Source of the DNA: Xenorhabdus mauleonii
GTDB taxonomy: Bacteria; Pseudomonadota; Gammaproteobacteria; Enterobacterales; Enterobacteriaceae
DNA: 64,000 nt
Direction of reading: 5' to 3'
Assembly: GCF_900113945.1 (NCBI RefSeq)
Contig: NZ_FORG01000006.1
Coordinates: forward strand, 212,781-276,780
A model generated the notes under the pieces. That model had not been told where the DNA came from. It searched no databases and saw only the letters and a program-made list of their open reading frames with translations. This document shows positions 46,925 to 57,329 of the stretch, piece after piece (positions within the stretch are counted from its first letter, which is position 1; each line of letters opens with the position of its first letter). Made by a program: the position numbers and the translations under genes.

Positions 46925-47472
46925 TGCATCAAATCAATTTCTTACCTTGGCGGCAGAAAAGGCTGAAGCTCCGGTGTCAGAAATGGGGAGCGCTGCTTTG
47001 TCTGCAAATCATATTATGGGCACTGTTTTTGGTGTTAATCACCATGCAACAGACAAACAGCATTGAGCAACATCGCGAACAGTTCATGCATGTTAAACAC
47101 CAATTGGCGCAATTACAGCGATCCATCAAAGAAACAGAGCAGTCTGTGCAACAGCACCATGATTTGGCACAACGATTAAGGAAAAAACAGGTTTTCATGG
47201 CGCAGAATCAACGATATTTGCAGTTATTCCGTCAACTTCCCCATCTGTTGCCGGCAAAAAGCTGGCTGACTGCGTTTAATGATGACAGCGGGCAATTAGT
47301 TTTTACCGCCTACAGCCAAAACCATACGGAAATATCAGACTTTATGGATAACTTGGCAAATGACCCGACCCTTATCAATGTACAACTAAAAAAAATGATA
47401 ACAGCCGAAGATCAGATCAAAGTGTTTACCATTGACGCAGATTGGCTGGCGGGAGGAATCCGTGGGAAATAA
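46921..47472 (+). CDS. hofN: HofN, PilN-like protein
   Basis: A 183-residue bitopic inner-membrane protein. A basic start (MHQINFLPWRQKRLKLRCQ) with the PilN-typical INFLPWR motif leads to one span (LCLQIILWALFLVLITM), a coiled coil (HREQFMHVKHQLAQLQRSIKE) and a small periplasmic domain. It overlaps hofM by four and hofO by eleven bases, so translation is coupled. Confidence 0.87.
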   Translation: MMHQINFLPWRQKRLKLRCQKWGALLCLQIILWALFLVLITMQQTNSIEQHREQFMHVKHQLAQLQRSIKETEQSVQQHHDLAQRLRKKQVFMAQNQRYLQLFRQLPHLLPAKSWLTAFNDDSGQLVFTAYSQNHTEISDFMDNLANDPTLINVQLKKMITAEDQIKVFTIDADWLAGGIRGK

Positions 47473-48127
47473 TTACCTCGAATGGTTTCATCGGCCGGTC
47501 TGGCAACAATTTTTCGCACAACAGTTGATTATTGTCCTGCTGCTCGCGGGGTTTTACTGTTTTGTCTGGCAAGAGCGCCAGCATGAAATCCATGCCATTC
47601 AAAGTCGCATTGCAGAACAACAAGACAATGTGGCGCTCTCACAGCAACGTATTACCGAGTTGCCCTCCATGCCTGACATCCGGCAAAAGATTCAACAAAT
47701 AACCGCCATACTCAGCCAAGGCAGTTTGATATCGACGCAAAAAAGTCCGACAGAAACGCAAACTACAAAAAATACCTCCATACTCAAGAGGCTGCATCAA
47801 CCACTCGCATATTCTGGCAGCCAATTGATGGAATGGAAAACGTATAGAGAAAATAATCACACTTTTTGGCATATCATCCTATCGATGAATTATGGTCAGT
47901 TTCTCCATTTTTTGAATGAAATTCAGCGATTGCAGCCACCGCTATTGATTAAACATCTCACAATAACGCCCAGTGAAATAACGCCTAATGATGAAAAATT
48001 AATTGTCCGCATGGCTCTATCAGAAGCGGATGAATCAAATATAGATCCGTCTGGTATTCCTTCATCTGATTCCGCATTGCCGGCAGCAAATCCACCTGCA
48101 AATTCGTTGCATGGGGGAAGACCATGA
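47462..48127 (+). CDS. hofO: HofO, PilO-like protein
   Basis: A 221-residue inner-membrane protein with one span (FFAQQLIIVLLLAGFYCFVW), a coiled coil and a ferredoxin-like periplasmic domain (HTFWHIILSMNYGQFLHFLNEI). The last 40 residues are rich in Ser, Pro and Asn and look unstructured. GTG 47462 follows GGAGG; an extension back to 47432 lies inside hofN. It is longer than E. coli HofO (about 146), and there is no separate hofP before hofQ. Confidence 0.82.
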   Translation: MGNNYLEWFHRPVWQQFFAQQLIIVLLLAGFYCFVWQERQHEIHAIQSRIAEQQDNVALSQQRITELPSMPDIRQKIQQITAILSQGSLISTQKSPTETQTTKNTSILKRLHQPLAYSGSQLMEWKTYRENNHTFWHIILSMNYGQFLHFLNEIQRLQPPLLIKHLTITPSEITPNDEKLIVRMALSEADESNIDPSGIPSSDSALPAANPPANSLHGGRP

Positions 48128-49212
48128 ACAACCCCTCGTTTATCCTGCTGATCAGTCTGTTATTACCAGCGTCTGGCCTTGCCATAGAAAATGATATCAA
48201 TGACATAGGGGATAACTCAGCTTTCGAGATCCCCGCTAGGAATCCCTTTCTTCCTCCCGTAAACCCAATAGCCGATGAAGCTGATTTTTTCCCAGCAGAT
48301 CAAAATGAGCAGGAGCAAGAAATCGAATATCAGGCAATCCCGCTGAAATATGCTGATGCCGGCCAAGTTGCGGAACAATTGCAGAAAAATACCCCGGCAC
48401 TGTTAACAAAATGGGGAAAAGTTGAACACGACCCTGCGACAAACAGCCTGATATTGGAAGATAAGTTTGATGCGATTACCCGTATCAAAATCTGGCTGAA
48501 AGAAATTGATACGCCACAGCAACAAGTGCAAATTACGGCGCATATTGTTACCAGCAGTAGGGAAGCACTGCATGAATTGGGCATTCATTGGGGGATAACT
48601 TCCGATCCACTGAACCAAGTACTGGGAGTAAACCGCCTGAATCTGCATCAACCCGCAGGCAATCAACGCCATCGGTTGGTACTGAATGCCGCCCGCATCC
48701 ATGCCAATCTGCTGGAAATGGAACTCAGTGCTCTGGAACAGGAAAACCAACTCGATATTATTGCCAGCCCGAGGTTAACGGCTTCACACCAGCAATCTGC
48801 CAGTATCAAACAAGGTTCAGATATTCCATACATCGTTCAGAACAAGGACAAAACATCGGTTCAATTTAAGGAAGCCGTGCTGGGCATGGAAGTGACACCA
48901 CATATATTGAAAGGAGGGAAAATCCGTCTCGCATTGAAAATCAGCCAAAATGCCCCCGGTTTTCCTATCAGCCAAGGGGGAAATGAAAATCTGGCTATCG
49001 ATAAACAGGAAATTGTGACTCAGGTTACGGTCAGAAATGGGGAAACACTCATTCTGGGCGGCATCTTTCAACAGAAAAAAATAATTAGCCAGCAAAAAGT
49101 TCCTTATCTATCAGACATTCCTTTGATAGGTACATTATTTAATCAAAATGGAGAACAACATAGCCGAAGGGAACTCGTAATTTTTATTACACCTCGATTG
49201 ACCGATATTTAA
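48124..49212 (+). CDS. hofQ: HofQ secretin (with HofP-like N-terminal motif)
   Basis: A 362-residue outer-membrane secretin that would form the DNA-uptake channel. A signal peptide (FILLISLLLPASGLA) precedes ARNPFLPPVNP, a motif typical of PilP/HofP, then the N0 domain (IEYQAIPLKYADAGQVAEQL), N1 (LLTKWGKVEHDPATNSLILED) and the secretin core (IIASPRLTASHQQSASIKQG to VPYLSDIPLIGTLFN and ELVIFITPRL). It overlaps hofO by four bases. The PilP-like motif may be what is left of hofP, fused to the secretin. Confidence 0.9.
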   Translation: MNNPSFILLISLLLPASGLAIENDINDIGDNSAFEIPARNPFLPPVNPIADEADFFPADQNEQEQEIEYQAIPLKYADAGQVAEQLQKNTPALLTKWGKVEHDPATNSLILEDKFDAITRIKIWLKEIDTPQQQVQITAHIVTSSREALHELGIHWGITSDPLNQVLGVNRLNLHQPAGNQRHRLVLNAARIHANLLEMELSALEQENQLDIIASPRLTASHQQSASIKQGSDIPYIVQNKDKTSVQFKEAVLGMEVTPHILKGGKIRLALKISQNAPGFPISQGGNENLAIDKQEIVTQVTVRNGETLILGGIFQQKKIISQQKVPYLSDIPLIGTLFNQNGEQHSRRELVIFITPRLTDI

Positions 49213-49664
49213 TCAATAAAAAAATACTGCATAAATATCAATCAGTTGATTAAAGTAACTGTGCTTTTTTTATCAGATAGCCCGCTATTTTACTTTATCT
49301 AGTCTGTTTATGGATTTGACGCTGAGAGTAATTTAGCATACAAGGATTACCTAATTGAGTGAGCAGGTCGGTCTATAGCCAGTAAATTTTAAGTTTCAGC
49401 AAAACTGAAACTTAAAAAATTATAGGCATAACATCATAAGTAAGAGTCTATGGATAATAGGCTCTCAGTCAGCCAGCAAATGCATGAGCCAAACAGCAAA
49501 GGCTCGTGCCAGATTTATATAGTTGCAATACAGGTTGATGTGCTGAGATAATTTTCCTATCTGATCTCACATTCTCACTCATGAGGTTTCAGTTTAGGTC
49601 CCGCGGCTAATCTGATTGGCGGGGCGGGTTATCATTAACAAATAGTCTTAGTAATACCAAAAAC
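49213..49664. other. Intergenic region upstream of aroK
   Basis: No gene. Contains an inverted repeat TTTTAAGTTTCAG (49387-49399) / CTGAAACTTAAAA (49405-49417) with a five-base loop; in the leftward sense it is followed by T-rich DNA, in the rightward sense not. The aroK promoter should be in the last 150 bases. Confidence 0.5.
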
Positions 49665-50186
49665 ATGGCAGAGAAACGCAATATCTTTCTGGTTGGGCCT
49701 ATGGGTGCCGGCAAAAGCACTATTGGTCGTCAGTTAGCTCAGCAACTCAATATGGAGTTTTACGACTCTGATCAAGAAATTGAGCGACGTACCGGAGCTG
49801 ACGTGGGCTGGGTATTTGATGTGGAAGGCGAAGAAGGCTTCCGCGACCGCGAAGAAAAAATAATAAACGAACTGACTGAAAAACAAGGCATCGTACTGGC
49901 TACCGGAGGGGGTTCCGTTAAATCAAAAGAAACCCGCAATCGCCTGTCCGCCCGTGGTGTGGTCGTCTATTTAGAAACAACCATCGAAAAACAGTTAGCT
50001 CGTACCCAGCGCGATAAAAAACGCCCTTTACTTCAGGTTGATGCACCAGCACGTGAAGTTTTAGAAAATTTGGCTGATGAGCGCAATCCTCTTTATGAGG
50101 AAATTGCTGACGTGACTATCCGTACGGATGAGCAAAGCGCCAAAGTCGTCGCTAATCAAATCATTGAATTACTGGAAAAAAACTGA
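49665..50186 (+). CDS. aroK: Shikimate kinase 1
   Basis: A 173-residue kinase that phosphorylates shikimate at O3 in aromatic amino acid synthesis. Walker A is GPMGAGKST (residues 11-19), the shikimate-binding DSD and R are in [13 protein letters not shown], and the GGG of [10 protein letters not shown] and the lid arginines follow. First gene of the conserved aroK-aroB-damX-dam-rpe-gph-trpS run. Confidence 0.98.
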   Translation: MAEKRNIFLVGPMGAGKSTIGRQLAQQLNMEFYDSDQEIERRTGADVGWVFDVEGEEGFRDREEKIINELTEKQGIVLATGGGSVKSKETRNRLSARGVVVYLETTIEKQLARTQRDKKRPLLQVDAPAREVLENLADERNPLYEEIADVTIRTDEQSAKVVANQIIELLEKN

Positions 50187-50231
50187 TTATAGCAAGTTCG
50201 CACTACAGCAAACGATAAGGCGAAAGCTGAT

Positions 50232-51329
50232 ATGGAACAAGTGACTGTTACGTTAGGTGAAAGAAGTTACCCAATTACCATAGCCGAAGGGCTATTTTCC
50301 AGCAATGAGGCGTTCAAATCCCTGCGGGCTGGTCAACAGGTCATGATAGTGACCAACGAAACGTTGGCTCCCCTGTATCTTGAACAGGTAAAATCCACAT
50401 TGCTGGGAATGGGGCTTCGAGTCAATGAAGTTATCTTGCCTGACGGTGAACAGTACAAGTCACTTTTTGTGCTCAACGATATTTTTTCCGCGCTATTGGA
50501 AAATAATCATGGTCGTGACACAACACTTATCGCTCTCGGTGGTGGTGTAATCGGTGATATGACGGGGTTTGCCGCTGCCAGCTATCAACGCGGCACTCGT
50601 TTCATCCAAGTACCCACCACGTTACTTTCTCAGGTTGACTCTTCTGTCGGCGGAAAAACAGGGGTCAACCACCCTCTCGGCAAAAACATGATCGGCGCGT
50701 TTTATCAGCCGGCTTCTGTTGTTGTCGATCTCGATTGCTTAAAAACGTTACCTGCACAAGAGTTATACGCAGGGCTGGCTGAAGTCATCAAGTATGGCAT
50801 CATACTGGATGGTGAATTTTTCCGCTGGCTTGAAGACAACATAGACCAATTACTGGCTCTCGATAATCAAGCGATGTCCTATTGCATACGTCGCTGCTGT
50901 GAACTGAAGGCAATGGTTGTCGCGGCGGATGAACAGGAACGCAGTGGAATGCGGGCGTTGTTGAACCTTGGCCACACCTTTGGCCATGCGATTGAGGCTG
51001 AAATGGGTTATGGTGTCTGGCTGCATGGTCAGGCAGTTGCTGCCGGTATGGTCATGGCGGCACGGGCTTCAGAGCTTGTCGGCACATTCTCACCGCAGGA
51101 TACTTTGCGTATCATAAAGCTGCTGGAACGCGCCAAACTGCCTGTCAACGGCCCTGAGGAAATGGCTCCGGATGCTTATTTACCCCATATGATGCGTGAT
51201 AAAAAAGTCTCTGCGGGAAAATTGCATTTGGTACTTCCTACCGCGATAGGAGAAGCAAAACTCCGTTCCGATATCGAACAGGACGTTATACTGGAAGCGA
51301 TTCGCCTATGTTATCCAACCACCAGCTAA
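50232..51329 (+). CDS. aroB: 3-dehydroquinate synthase
   Basis: A 365-residue NAD- and zinc-dependent enzyme that closes DAHP to 3-dehydroquinate. Family hallmarks: [51 protein letters not shown] and the metal-site segments GLAEVIKYG and [11 protein letters not shown]. It lies 45 bases after aroK and is expected to share its transcript. Confidence 0.98.
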   Translation: MEQVTVTLGERSYPITIAEGLFSSNEAFKSLRAGQQVMIVTNETLAPLYLEQVKSTLLGMGLRVNEVILPDGEQYKSLFVLNDIFSALLENNHGRDTTLIALGGGVIGDMTGFAAASYQRGTRFIQVPTTLLSQVDSSVGGKTGVNHPLGKNMIGAFYQPASVVVDLDCLKTLPAQELYAGLAEVIKYGIILDGEFFRWLEDNIDQLLALDNQAMSYCIRRCCELKAMVVAADEQERSGMRALLNLGHTFGHAIEAEMGYGVWLHGQAVAAGMVMAARASELVGTFSPQDTLRIIKLLERAKLPVNGPEEMAPDAYLPHMMRDKKVSAGKLHLVLPTAIGEAKLRSDIEQDVILEAIRLCYPTTS

Positions 51330-51480
51330 CTACACGATTATCTGAATAATGAATCATTATCTGGCTGTTATACTATAAAATAGCTACATTATCAGATAGA
51401 ACTTCATTAAGTTTCAGTTAGGTTAGACTGCCAAACCTCTTAAACAACAATTGGCAGAATTATCTCTGTGGGGAAGGCAT

Positions 51481-52464
51481 ATGGACGAATTAAAACCAGA
51501 AAATAAACAAAAAATAGAAAACGAATTTAAACCTGATACTTCTGATCGCCGGCCCCCGCGTTCTAAAAACCAAACCGATCGGCCTAAACTGGCGGTATCT
51601 CGTCAGCAAATGATGATTGGTGTCGGCATCTTGGTGCTGTTGCTTCTGATCATAGCCATCAGTTCAGCCTTAAAGTCACCCACTGAGCATGAGAAGCAAC
51701 AATCTTCAAATGCAACTGAAAAAAGTATTAACCTTTCTGATTCTTCTGCTGTATCGACCAACGAGCAAGAGAGCAGTATTCAAGGTCATGGGCAGGAAAA
51801 CACGTCTATGCCTGCAACTACCGCCCCTACAACTCATACTCAAGAAATCAGCCCTCCACCGTCTATTGGCAGTGCACCAAATCAAGATCTGGCTCCTGTC
51901 ACTGGAAATGAGACAGGCGGGTATCACCAGCGTATAGAATTACCCGGTGACATTTCAGATGCCCTGAACCAACAACAAAGCAATATTAATAATTCAGTAC
52001 AGAAAAACCTGACTCCATCTCAGACCAAACCTATAGAGCAGACCAACCCTCTGGAGCAGAAAAGAACCGAGAAAACGCCGCCAAGAATAATAGAAAATAA
52101 AGGCAGGGAAAGTCAGCCCAAGGCAGAAAACAGGCATGTCACAAGCACTCAGCAGGCCAACAGAAAGAACGTGGCTGATGCAGGCGGTGATTTGCTGAAA
52201 GCCCCCGCAAACCGATTCACACTCCAACTAAGCAGTGCAAGCCGCTCTGATACCTTGATTGCTTTTGCAAAAAAACATAACCTTATCAACTATAAGGTTT
52301 ATGAAACCAAACGCGATGGTAAAATCTGGTTTATTTTGATTCAAGGCAACTATCATACTGTTTCTGATGCTAAAAAAGCCATCTCTTCATTCCCTGCGGA
52401 GATTCAGGCCAAAAAACCATGGGTCAGAAAACTACAACAAGTTCAGCAAGATCTGAAAAAATAA
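51481..52464 (+). CDS. damX: DamX, SPOR-domain cell-division protein
   Basis: A 327-residue bitopic inner-membrane protein that joins the division ring. It has a short polar cytoplasmic region, a span (MMIGVGILVLLLLIIAISSAL, about residues 43-63), a long Gln/Thr/Pro-rich periplasmic linker and a C-terminal SPOR domain (FTLQLSSASRSDTLIAFAKK to PWVRKLQQVQQDL) that binds denuded glycan. I chose ATG 51481 with GGGGAAGG upstream, not a TTG ten codons earlier. Shorter than the E. coli protein (428), because the linker is reduced. Confidence 0.92.
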   Translation: MDELKPENKQKIENEFKPDTSDRRPPRSKNQTDRPKLAVSRQQMMIGVGILVLLLLIIAISSALKSPTEHEKQQSSNATEKSINLSDSSAVSTNEQESSIQGHGQENTSMPATTAPTTHTQEISPPPSIGSAPNQDLAPVTGNETGGYHQRIELPGDISDALNQQQSNINNSVQKNLTPSQTKPIEQTNPLEQKRTEKTPPRIIENKGRESQPKAENRHVTSTQQANRKNVADAGGDLLKAPANRFTLQLSSASRSDTLIAFAKKHNLINYKVYETKRDGKIWFILIQGNYHTVSDAKKAISSFPAEIQAKKPWVRKLQQVQQDLKK

Positions 52465-52549
52465 AACTATTTTTATTAGGCGCTGATATGCTGTCCTAAA
52501 CAGAGTACAATCTGCGGCTCTGAAATTATTGAATAACTAATTTGACGGC

Positions 52550-53368
52550 ATGAAAAAAAAACGCGCTTTCTTAAAATGGGCCGGTGGAAAATACCCCTTG
52601 GTGGATGATATTAAACGTCATCTGCCAGCGGGCGATTGCTTGATTGAGCCATTTGTTGGCGCAGGCTCGGTATTTTTGAATACCGATTATGATTCTTACA
52701 TCTTGTCAGACATCAACAGTGATCTGATCAATCTGTACGACACGGTAAAATCTCGTGCAGATGAATTTATTAGTCATGCCCGTCCACTATTTACATCGGA
52801 GTTCAATACCTCCGAAAATTTCTATCGCCTGAGAGAAGAGTTCAACAAAAGCCAAGACCCCTTTCGGCGCAGTCTGTTGTTTCTTTACTTGAACCGACAC
52901 TGTTATAACGGCCTTTGCCGCTATAATTCACGGGGGCAATTTAATGTTCCTTTCGGGCGTTACAAAAAACCTTATTTTCCAGAAGATGAGCTTTATTGGT
53001 TTGCTGAAAAGTCCCAAAAAGCGACTTTTATCTGTCAACATTACGAAACCACATTAAATAACGCTCCAAAAGGTTCGGTTGTTTACTGTGATCCGCCGTA
53101 TGCCCCGCTTTCGGCCACGGCGAATTTTACTGCCTACCATACAAATAACTTTAACCTTCAGGATCAAGAAAATCTGGCGCAGATAGCCTATTATCTATCG
53201 TCTCAACAAAGTATTCCGGTGCTTATCTCCAATCATGACACACCGATGACCCGGGAATGGTACCACCAAGCTTCCCTTTACATTGTTAAAGCCCGCCGGA
53301 CAATAAGCAGAAATATTCTTGCCCGAAGTAAGGTTGATGAACTTTTAGCGTTATACTGCCAAAAGTGA
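52550..53368 (+). CDS. dam: DNA adenine methylase (GATC)
   Basis: A 272-residue class-alpha N6-adenine methyltransferase that marks GATC for mismatch repair and SeqA control. The SAM site is FVGAGSVF (about 35-42), the catalytic motif is DPPY at residues 181-184, and the target region RYNSRGQFNVPFG matches E. coli Dam. Located in its conserved place after damX; the rpe start follows 57 bases later. Confidence 0.97.
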   Translation: MKKKRAFLKWAGGKYPLVDDIKRHLPAGDCLIEPFVGAGSVFLNTDYDSYILSDINSDLINLYDTVKSRADEFISHARPLFTSEFNTSENFYRLREEFNKSQDPFRRSLLFLYLNRHCYNGLCRYNSRGQFNVPFGRYKKPYFPEDELYWFAEKSQKATFICQHYETTLNNAPKGSVVYCDPPYAPLSATANFTAYHTNNFNLQDQENLAQIAYYLSSQQSIPVLISNHDTPMTREWYHQASLYIVKARRTISRNILARSKVDELLALYCQK

Positions 53369-53425
53369 TTGAGGTTTCCAGCCCGTGAAATTACGGGGAT
53401 AAACAATGAATTGGAGAAGATAATA

Positions 53426-54100
53426 ATGAAGAAAGACTTTCTGATCGCCCCATCCATTCTATCCGCAGATTTTGCCCGATTAGGTGAAGATACAGCTCAA
53501 GTGTTGGCAGCAGGTGCTGATGTTGTCCATTTTGATGTTATGGATAACCACTATGTGCCAAATCTGACTATTGGCCCGATGGTTTGTCAGGCGTTGCGTG
53601 ATTATGGCATCACCGCGCCGATTGATGTCCATCTGATGGTAAAGCCGGTTGATCGCATTATCCCTGATTTTGCCAAGGCAGGAGCAACCTATATTACTTT
53701 CCATCCTGAAGCGAGCGAACATGTTGACCGTACTTTGCAATTAATCAAAGAGCATGGCTGTAAAGCAGGGTTGGTTTTCAATCCAGCAACTCCACTCAGT
53801 TACCTTGATTATGTATTGGATAAATTGGATGTGATCCTGTTGATGTCCGTCAACCCCGGTTTTGGTGGTCAGTCTTTCATTCCAGAAACGCTGAATAAAC
53901 TGCGTCAGGTACGTAACATTATTGATAACAGCGGGCACGATATCCTGCTTGAAGTTGACGGTGGGATCAAACCCAACAATATCGCTGAAGCAGCTCAGGC
54001 TGGCGCAGATATGTTCGTAGCTGGCTCTGCAATTTTCAGCCAGCCAGATTATAAAGCGGTGATTGATGAAATGCGCCGTGAATTATCAAAGGTTGCGTGA
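53426..54100 (+). CDS. rpe: Ribulose-phosphate 3-epimerase
   Basis: A 224-residue TIM-barrel epimerase of the pentose phosphate pathway. [53 protein letters not shown] and [10 protein letters not shown] carry the metal and catalytic residues. ATG 53426 with GGAGAAG upstream gives the expected length; the frame is open back to 53369. It overlaps gph by one base. Confidence 0.97.
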   Translation: MKKDFLIAPSILSADFARLGEDTAQVLAAGADVVHFDVMDNHYVPNLTIGPMVCQALRDYGITAPIDVHLMVKPVDRIIPDFAKAGATYITFHPEASEHVDRTLQLIKEHGCKAGLVFNPATPLSYLDYVLDKLDVILLMSVNPGFGGQSFIPETLNKLRQVRNIIDNSGHDILLEVDGGIKPNNIAEAAQAGADMFVAGSAIFSQPDYKAVIDEMRRELSKVA

Positions 54101-54822
54101 TGACAGATAAACAGGTGAAAAAGATCCGTGCCATCGCATTTGATTTAGATGGCACTCTGGTTGACAGTGCTGGCGGCTTGGCTGATGCGTTGGATCAGGC
54201 CTTGATTGCCAAAGGGTTACCCGCTGCCGGCAAAGAACGAGTTGCTGTCTGGGTTGGTAACGGTGCAGATGTGATGGTTGAGCGCGCACTAACATGGGCT
54301 GGCGCAGAACTGTCCTCCGAGCTGCACAGTGAAGTTCGCAAACTGTTTGATCAATTCTACGCAGTCAGCGTAACCACGGGCAGCCAGCTATTTCCCCATG
54401 TTAAAGAGACCTTAGCAGAGCTGGCAACACATGGCTTGCCAATGGCAATAATCACGAACAAACCAACCCCTTTTATTGCCCCACTGCTGGAATCATTAGG
54501 TATCAGTGAATACTTTTCATTGGTATTGGGTGGTGACGATGTCAAAGAGAAAAAACCCCATCCTGCCCCGCTCTATCTGACAATGGGGATGTTTGGCTTA
54601 CATAAAGAAGAATTGCTTTTCGTTGGCGATTCCCGTAATGATATTTTGGCGGCACAAGCGGCAGGCTGCCCTTGTGTTGGGCTGACGTATGGATATAACT
54701 ACGGAGAATCGATAGCATTAAGCCATCCCAATTATGTATTGGATCATTTCCCGGATTTACTCCCAACGATTGGATTATCCACTTTGAAACAATTATCTAC
54801 TTCGAAAAAACAGGAAGCGTAA
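54100..54822 (+). CDS. gph: Phosphoglycolate phosphatase
   Basis: A 240-residue HAD-superfamily phosphatase that removes 2-phosphoglycolate from DNA-repair debris. Motif I is [10 protein letters not shown], motif II is ITNKPT, and motif III/IV is KPHPAPLY with [11 protein letters not shown]. The ATG shares its A with the rpe stop codon (TGATG); a GTG one codon earlier (54097) is an alternative. Confidence 0.96.
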   Translation: MTDKQVKKIRAIAFDLDGTLVDSAGGLADALDQALIAKGLPAAGKERVAVWVGNGADVMVERALTWAGAELSSELHSEVRKLFDQFYAVSVTTGSQLFPHVKETLAELATHGLPMAIITNKPTPFIAPLLESLGISEYFSLVLGGDDVKEKKPHPAPLYLTMGMFGLHKEELLFVGDSRNDILAAQAAGCPCVGLTYGYNYGESIALSHPNYVLDHFPDLLPTIGLSTLKQLSTSKKQEA

Positions 54823-54826
54823 TAAA

Positions 54827-55864
54827 ATGAATGAACCCACTGTAAACAAAACAAACTCCCAAAAACCTATTGTATTCAGCGGCGCGCAGCCTTCCGGTGA
54901 ATTAACCATCGGTAACTACATGGGGGCGTTACGTCAGTGGGTTAAGATGCAAGATGATTATGATTGCATCTACTGCATCGTTAACCAGCATGCCATTACT
55001 GTACGCCAAGATGCCAATGAACTAAAAAAACGTACATTGGATACGCTGGCGCTTTACCTCGCCTGCGGCATTGATCCAAAGAAAAGCACCATCTTCGTTC
55101 AGTCACATGTGCCACAACATACTCAATTATCTTGGGTATTGAACTGCTACGCTTATTTCGGTGAACTGAGCCGTATGACTCAGTTTAAAGATAAATCAGC
55201 CCGCTATGCAGAAAACATCAATGCGGGTCTGTTTGATTATCCGGTTTTGATGGCTGCGGACATTTTGCTCTATCAAGCTAACCAAGTCCCAGTTGGCGGT
55301 GACCAGAAACAGCACCTTGAATTAACCCGTGATTTAGCACTGCGTTTTAATGCGTTATATGGCGATATCTTTACGGTGCCAGAACCTTTTATCCCGCAAG
55401 GCGGCAGTGCTCGCGTCATGTCATTGCAAGACCCGGTCAAGAAAATGTCGAAATCGGATGATAACCGCAACAATGTGATTGCCCTGCTGGAAGACCCTAA
55501 ATCCGTGGCGAAGAAAATCAAACGTGCCGTTACCGATTCTGAAGAGCCGCCTCGTGTTCGTTATGATCTGGAAAACAAACCTGGCGTTTCCAACCTGTTG
55601 GATATTCTTTCTGGCGTCACCGGCAAAACCATTCCTGAATTAGAAGCTGAGTTTGAAGGTAAAATGTACGGTCATTTGAAAGGCGCTGTCGCCGATGCTG
55701 TATGTGAAATGCTGGCAGATCTTCAGGAGCGTTACCATCATTTCCGTAATGATGAGGCGTTACTCAACCAAATCATGGTAGAAGGCGCAGCTAAGGCACA
55801 GGCTCGTGCTCAGGCGACTTTAGATAAAGTCTATAATGCGGTAGGTTTGATTGCTCACCCATAA
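54827..55864 (+). CDS. trpS: Tryptophanyl-tRNA synthetase
   Basis: A 345-residue class I synthetase. The HIGH-like motif is [13 protein letters not shown] and the KMSKS loop is exact ([11 protein letters not shown]). The N-terminus has about a dozen residues more than E. coli TrpS before [12 protein letters not shown]. It is the last gene of the dam group and ends in a clear terminator. Confidence 0.97.
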   Translation: MNEPTVNKTNSQKPIVFSGAQPSGELTIGNYMGALRQWVKMQDDYDCIYCIVNQHAITVRQDANELKKRTLDTLALYLACGIDPKKSTIFVQSHVPQHTQLSWVLNCYAYFGELSRMTQFKDKSARYAENINAGLFDYPVLMAADILLYQANQVPVGGDQKQHLELTRDLALRFNALYGDIFTVPEPFIPQGGSARVMSLQDPVKKMSKSDDNRNNVIALLEDPKSVAKKIKRAVTDSEEPPRVRYDLENKPGVSNLLDILSGVTGKTIPELEAEFEGKMYGHLKGAVADAVCEMLADLQERYHHFRNDEALLNQIMVEGAAKAQARAQATLDKVYNAVGLIAHP

Positions 55865-55880
55865 ATAAACGTTCACAAAT

Positions 55881-55920
55881 AATGCCAAAGGATTCAATTC
55901 ATTCTTTGGCATTTATTTTT
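55881..55920 (+). terminator. Terminator of the aroK-trpS cluster
   Basis: AATGCCAAAG and CTTTGGCATT arms around a 12-base loop, followed by TATTTTT. Confidence 0.85.
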
Positions 55921-55942
55921 GCCGATTTTTCGTAACACGACA

Positions 55943-57151
55943 TTACCATTTCTTCAGAAATTCCATTATCCTCTTGTGATACATACGATTCCAACCAGAC
56001 CTAGAAGGGAACTCGGTATCATCAGTATGCCCAATATTCTCTTTTCCTACTGTACTCCAACTCGATTTTTGCGCATCAACCTTTCTAAATAGGCGCTCGT
56101 CATTTTTTTCAATCCTAAATTTCGCAGAAGGCCTCATATTTGTAGGTAATCTATCCGTATCAATGCCCTTTAAATATTCTTTATATAAATATGGCCCGGT
56201 ATTACCTGTGGTAATATCTGAACGAATATCTGGAATCACTCTTGAAGCAGACCACGTGTCTTTCATTCCATTTGGATATTTTTTATATGCACTCTCTTGC
56301 CAGCCATTTTGATTAATGGGGTTATTTGGTATCGGTTTGGAAGGATCAGCGATATTTAATAACCGAATATGATTGGCTGAAGAAATAGGATTTGGTGAAT
56401 AATGTAAATTAATATTTCTTGGCTTGTTTGATGGTGTTACCTTTTTATTGATGTCATAGTAATCTTTATTTACATTAAATTTACTTTGAGAAAATCTTAA
56501 AATACCCAATATTTTATCTGATTTACGTGGAGCTGCAATTATAGCATTTCCACCAAAGTTATTATTTACCCATGCCCTATTTTCCAGATCACCTTCTGGC
56601 TCTTTACCAACTGTTATATCTCCAAAAGCAATTCCTAAAGGAGCATAAGTATCTTTGAATTTAGCTCTCGTTATTTTTAGTAAATCTGAAAGAGAATCTT
56701 TCAATTCCACATCAACATCCAAATAAATGCCTCCTTCAACATATAAAATGACTAGGCGTGCTATATCACTCGCTAAAGCATAATTATGGTAACATCCATT
56801 AACGTTACGGTAATATAATGATTTTAATAATAAAAAGTCTATTTCTGGCGGTTCACCAGTTAATGCTGCTCTTTTTAATGATTCTCTATCTAATAGTTTA
56901 AATGCATCCTTCATATCCCTAATATATAAAGAATTAGATCCACGCTTAACTTTATCAAATTCATAACCAAATATCTCTCCAACGTTTTTTGTCATAGATC
57001 TAAATGTGCTTAAAAATAATGATTTATTATTTGACCACAAATTAATTTCAAAACCAGCATTTGCTAATTTCATTTTCATGATATTTTCCATGAAATTTTC
57101 AGGTATATTATCTCCCGCCCAGAAATAATGTATTTTCTTTGGAATATTCAT
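55943..57151 (-). CDS. TcdA/TcdB-like DXD glycosyltransferase, putative effector
   Basis: A 402-residue soluble protein. KKIHYFWAGDNIPENFMENI at the start and YALASDIARLVILYVEGGIY then LDVDVEL (SD at 128-129, R132, D145-x-D147) match the nucleotide-sugar binding core of large clostridial toxins and related effector transferases. Such enzymes modify host GTPases or other proteins. There is no signal peptide or membrane segment. The gene is much more AT-rich than trpS or yiiM on either side and stands alone, which suggests acquisition. The acceptor and delivery are unknown. The C-terminal 200 residues show no family I recognise. Confidence 0.78.
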   Translation of the reverse strand: MNIPKKIHYFWAGDNIPENFMENIMKMKLANAGFEINLWSNNKSLFLSTFRSMTKNVGEIFGYEFDKVKRGSNSLYIRDMKDAFKLLDRESLKRAALTGEPPEIDFLLLKSLYYRNVNGCYHNYALASDIARLVILYVEGGIYLDVDVELKDSLSDLLKITRAKFKDTYAPLGIAFGDITVGKEPEGDLENRAWVNNNFGGNAIIAAPRKSDKILGILRFSQSKFNVNKDYYDINKKVTPSNKPRNINLHYSPNPISSANHIRLLNIADPSKPIPNNPINQNGWQESAYKKYPNGMKDTWSASRVIPDIRSDITTGNTGPYLYKEYLKGIDTDRLPTNMRPSAKFRIEKNDERLFRKVDAQKSSWSTVGKENIGHTDDTEFPSRSGWNRMYHKRIMEFLKKW

Positions 57152-57329
57152 AGCTCAACCTTTACATTTTAAAATAATTAATGAATTAAGTTCATCCTCA
57201 ATAAATATGATATACAGAGGGAAAAGAATAAATCCTCTTTCATATAAATAATAACTATCTAGCAGGAATAGCCAGAAGTTAACAATGCTGTAGATTGAAA
57301 GGTAAAAGGGATGTCATTTATGAATTAAA

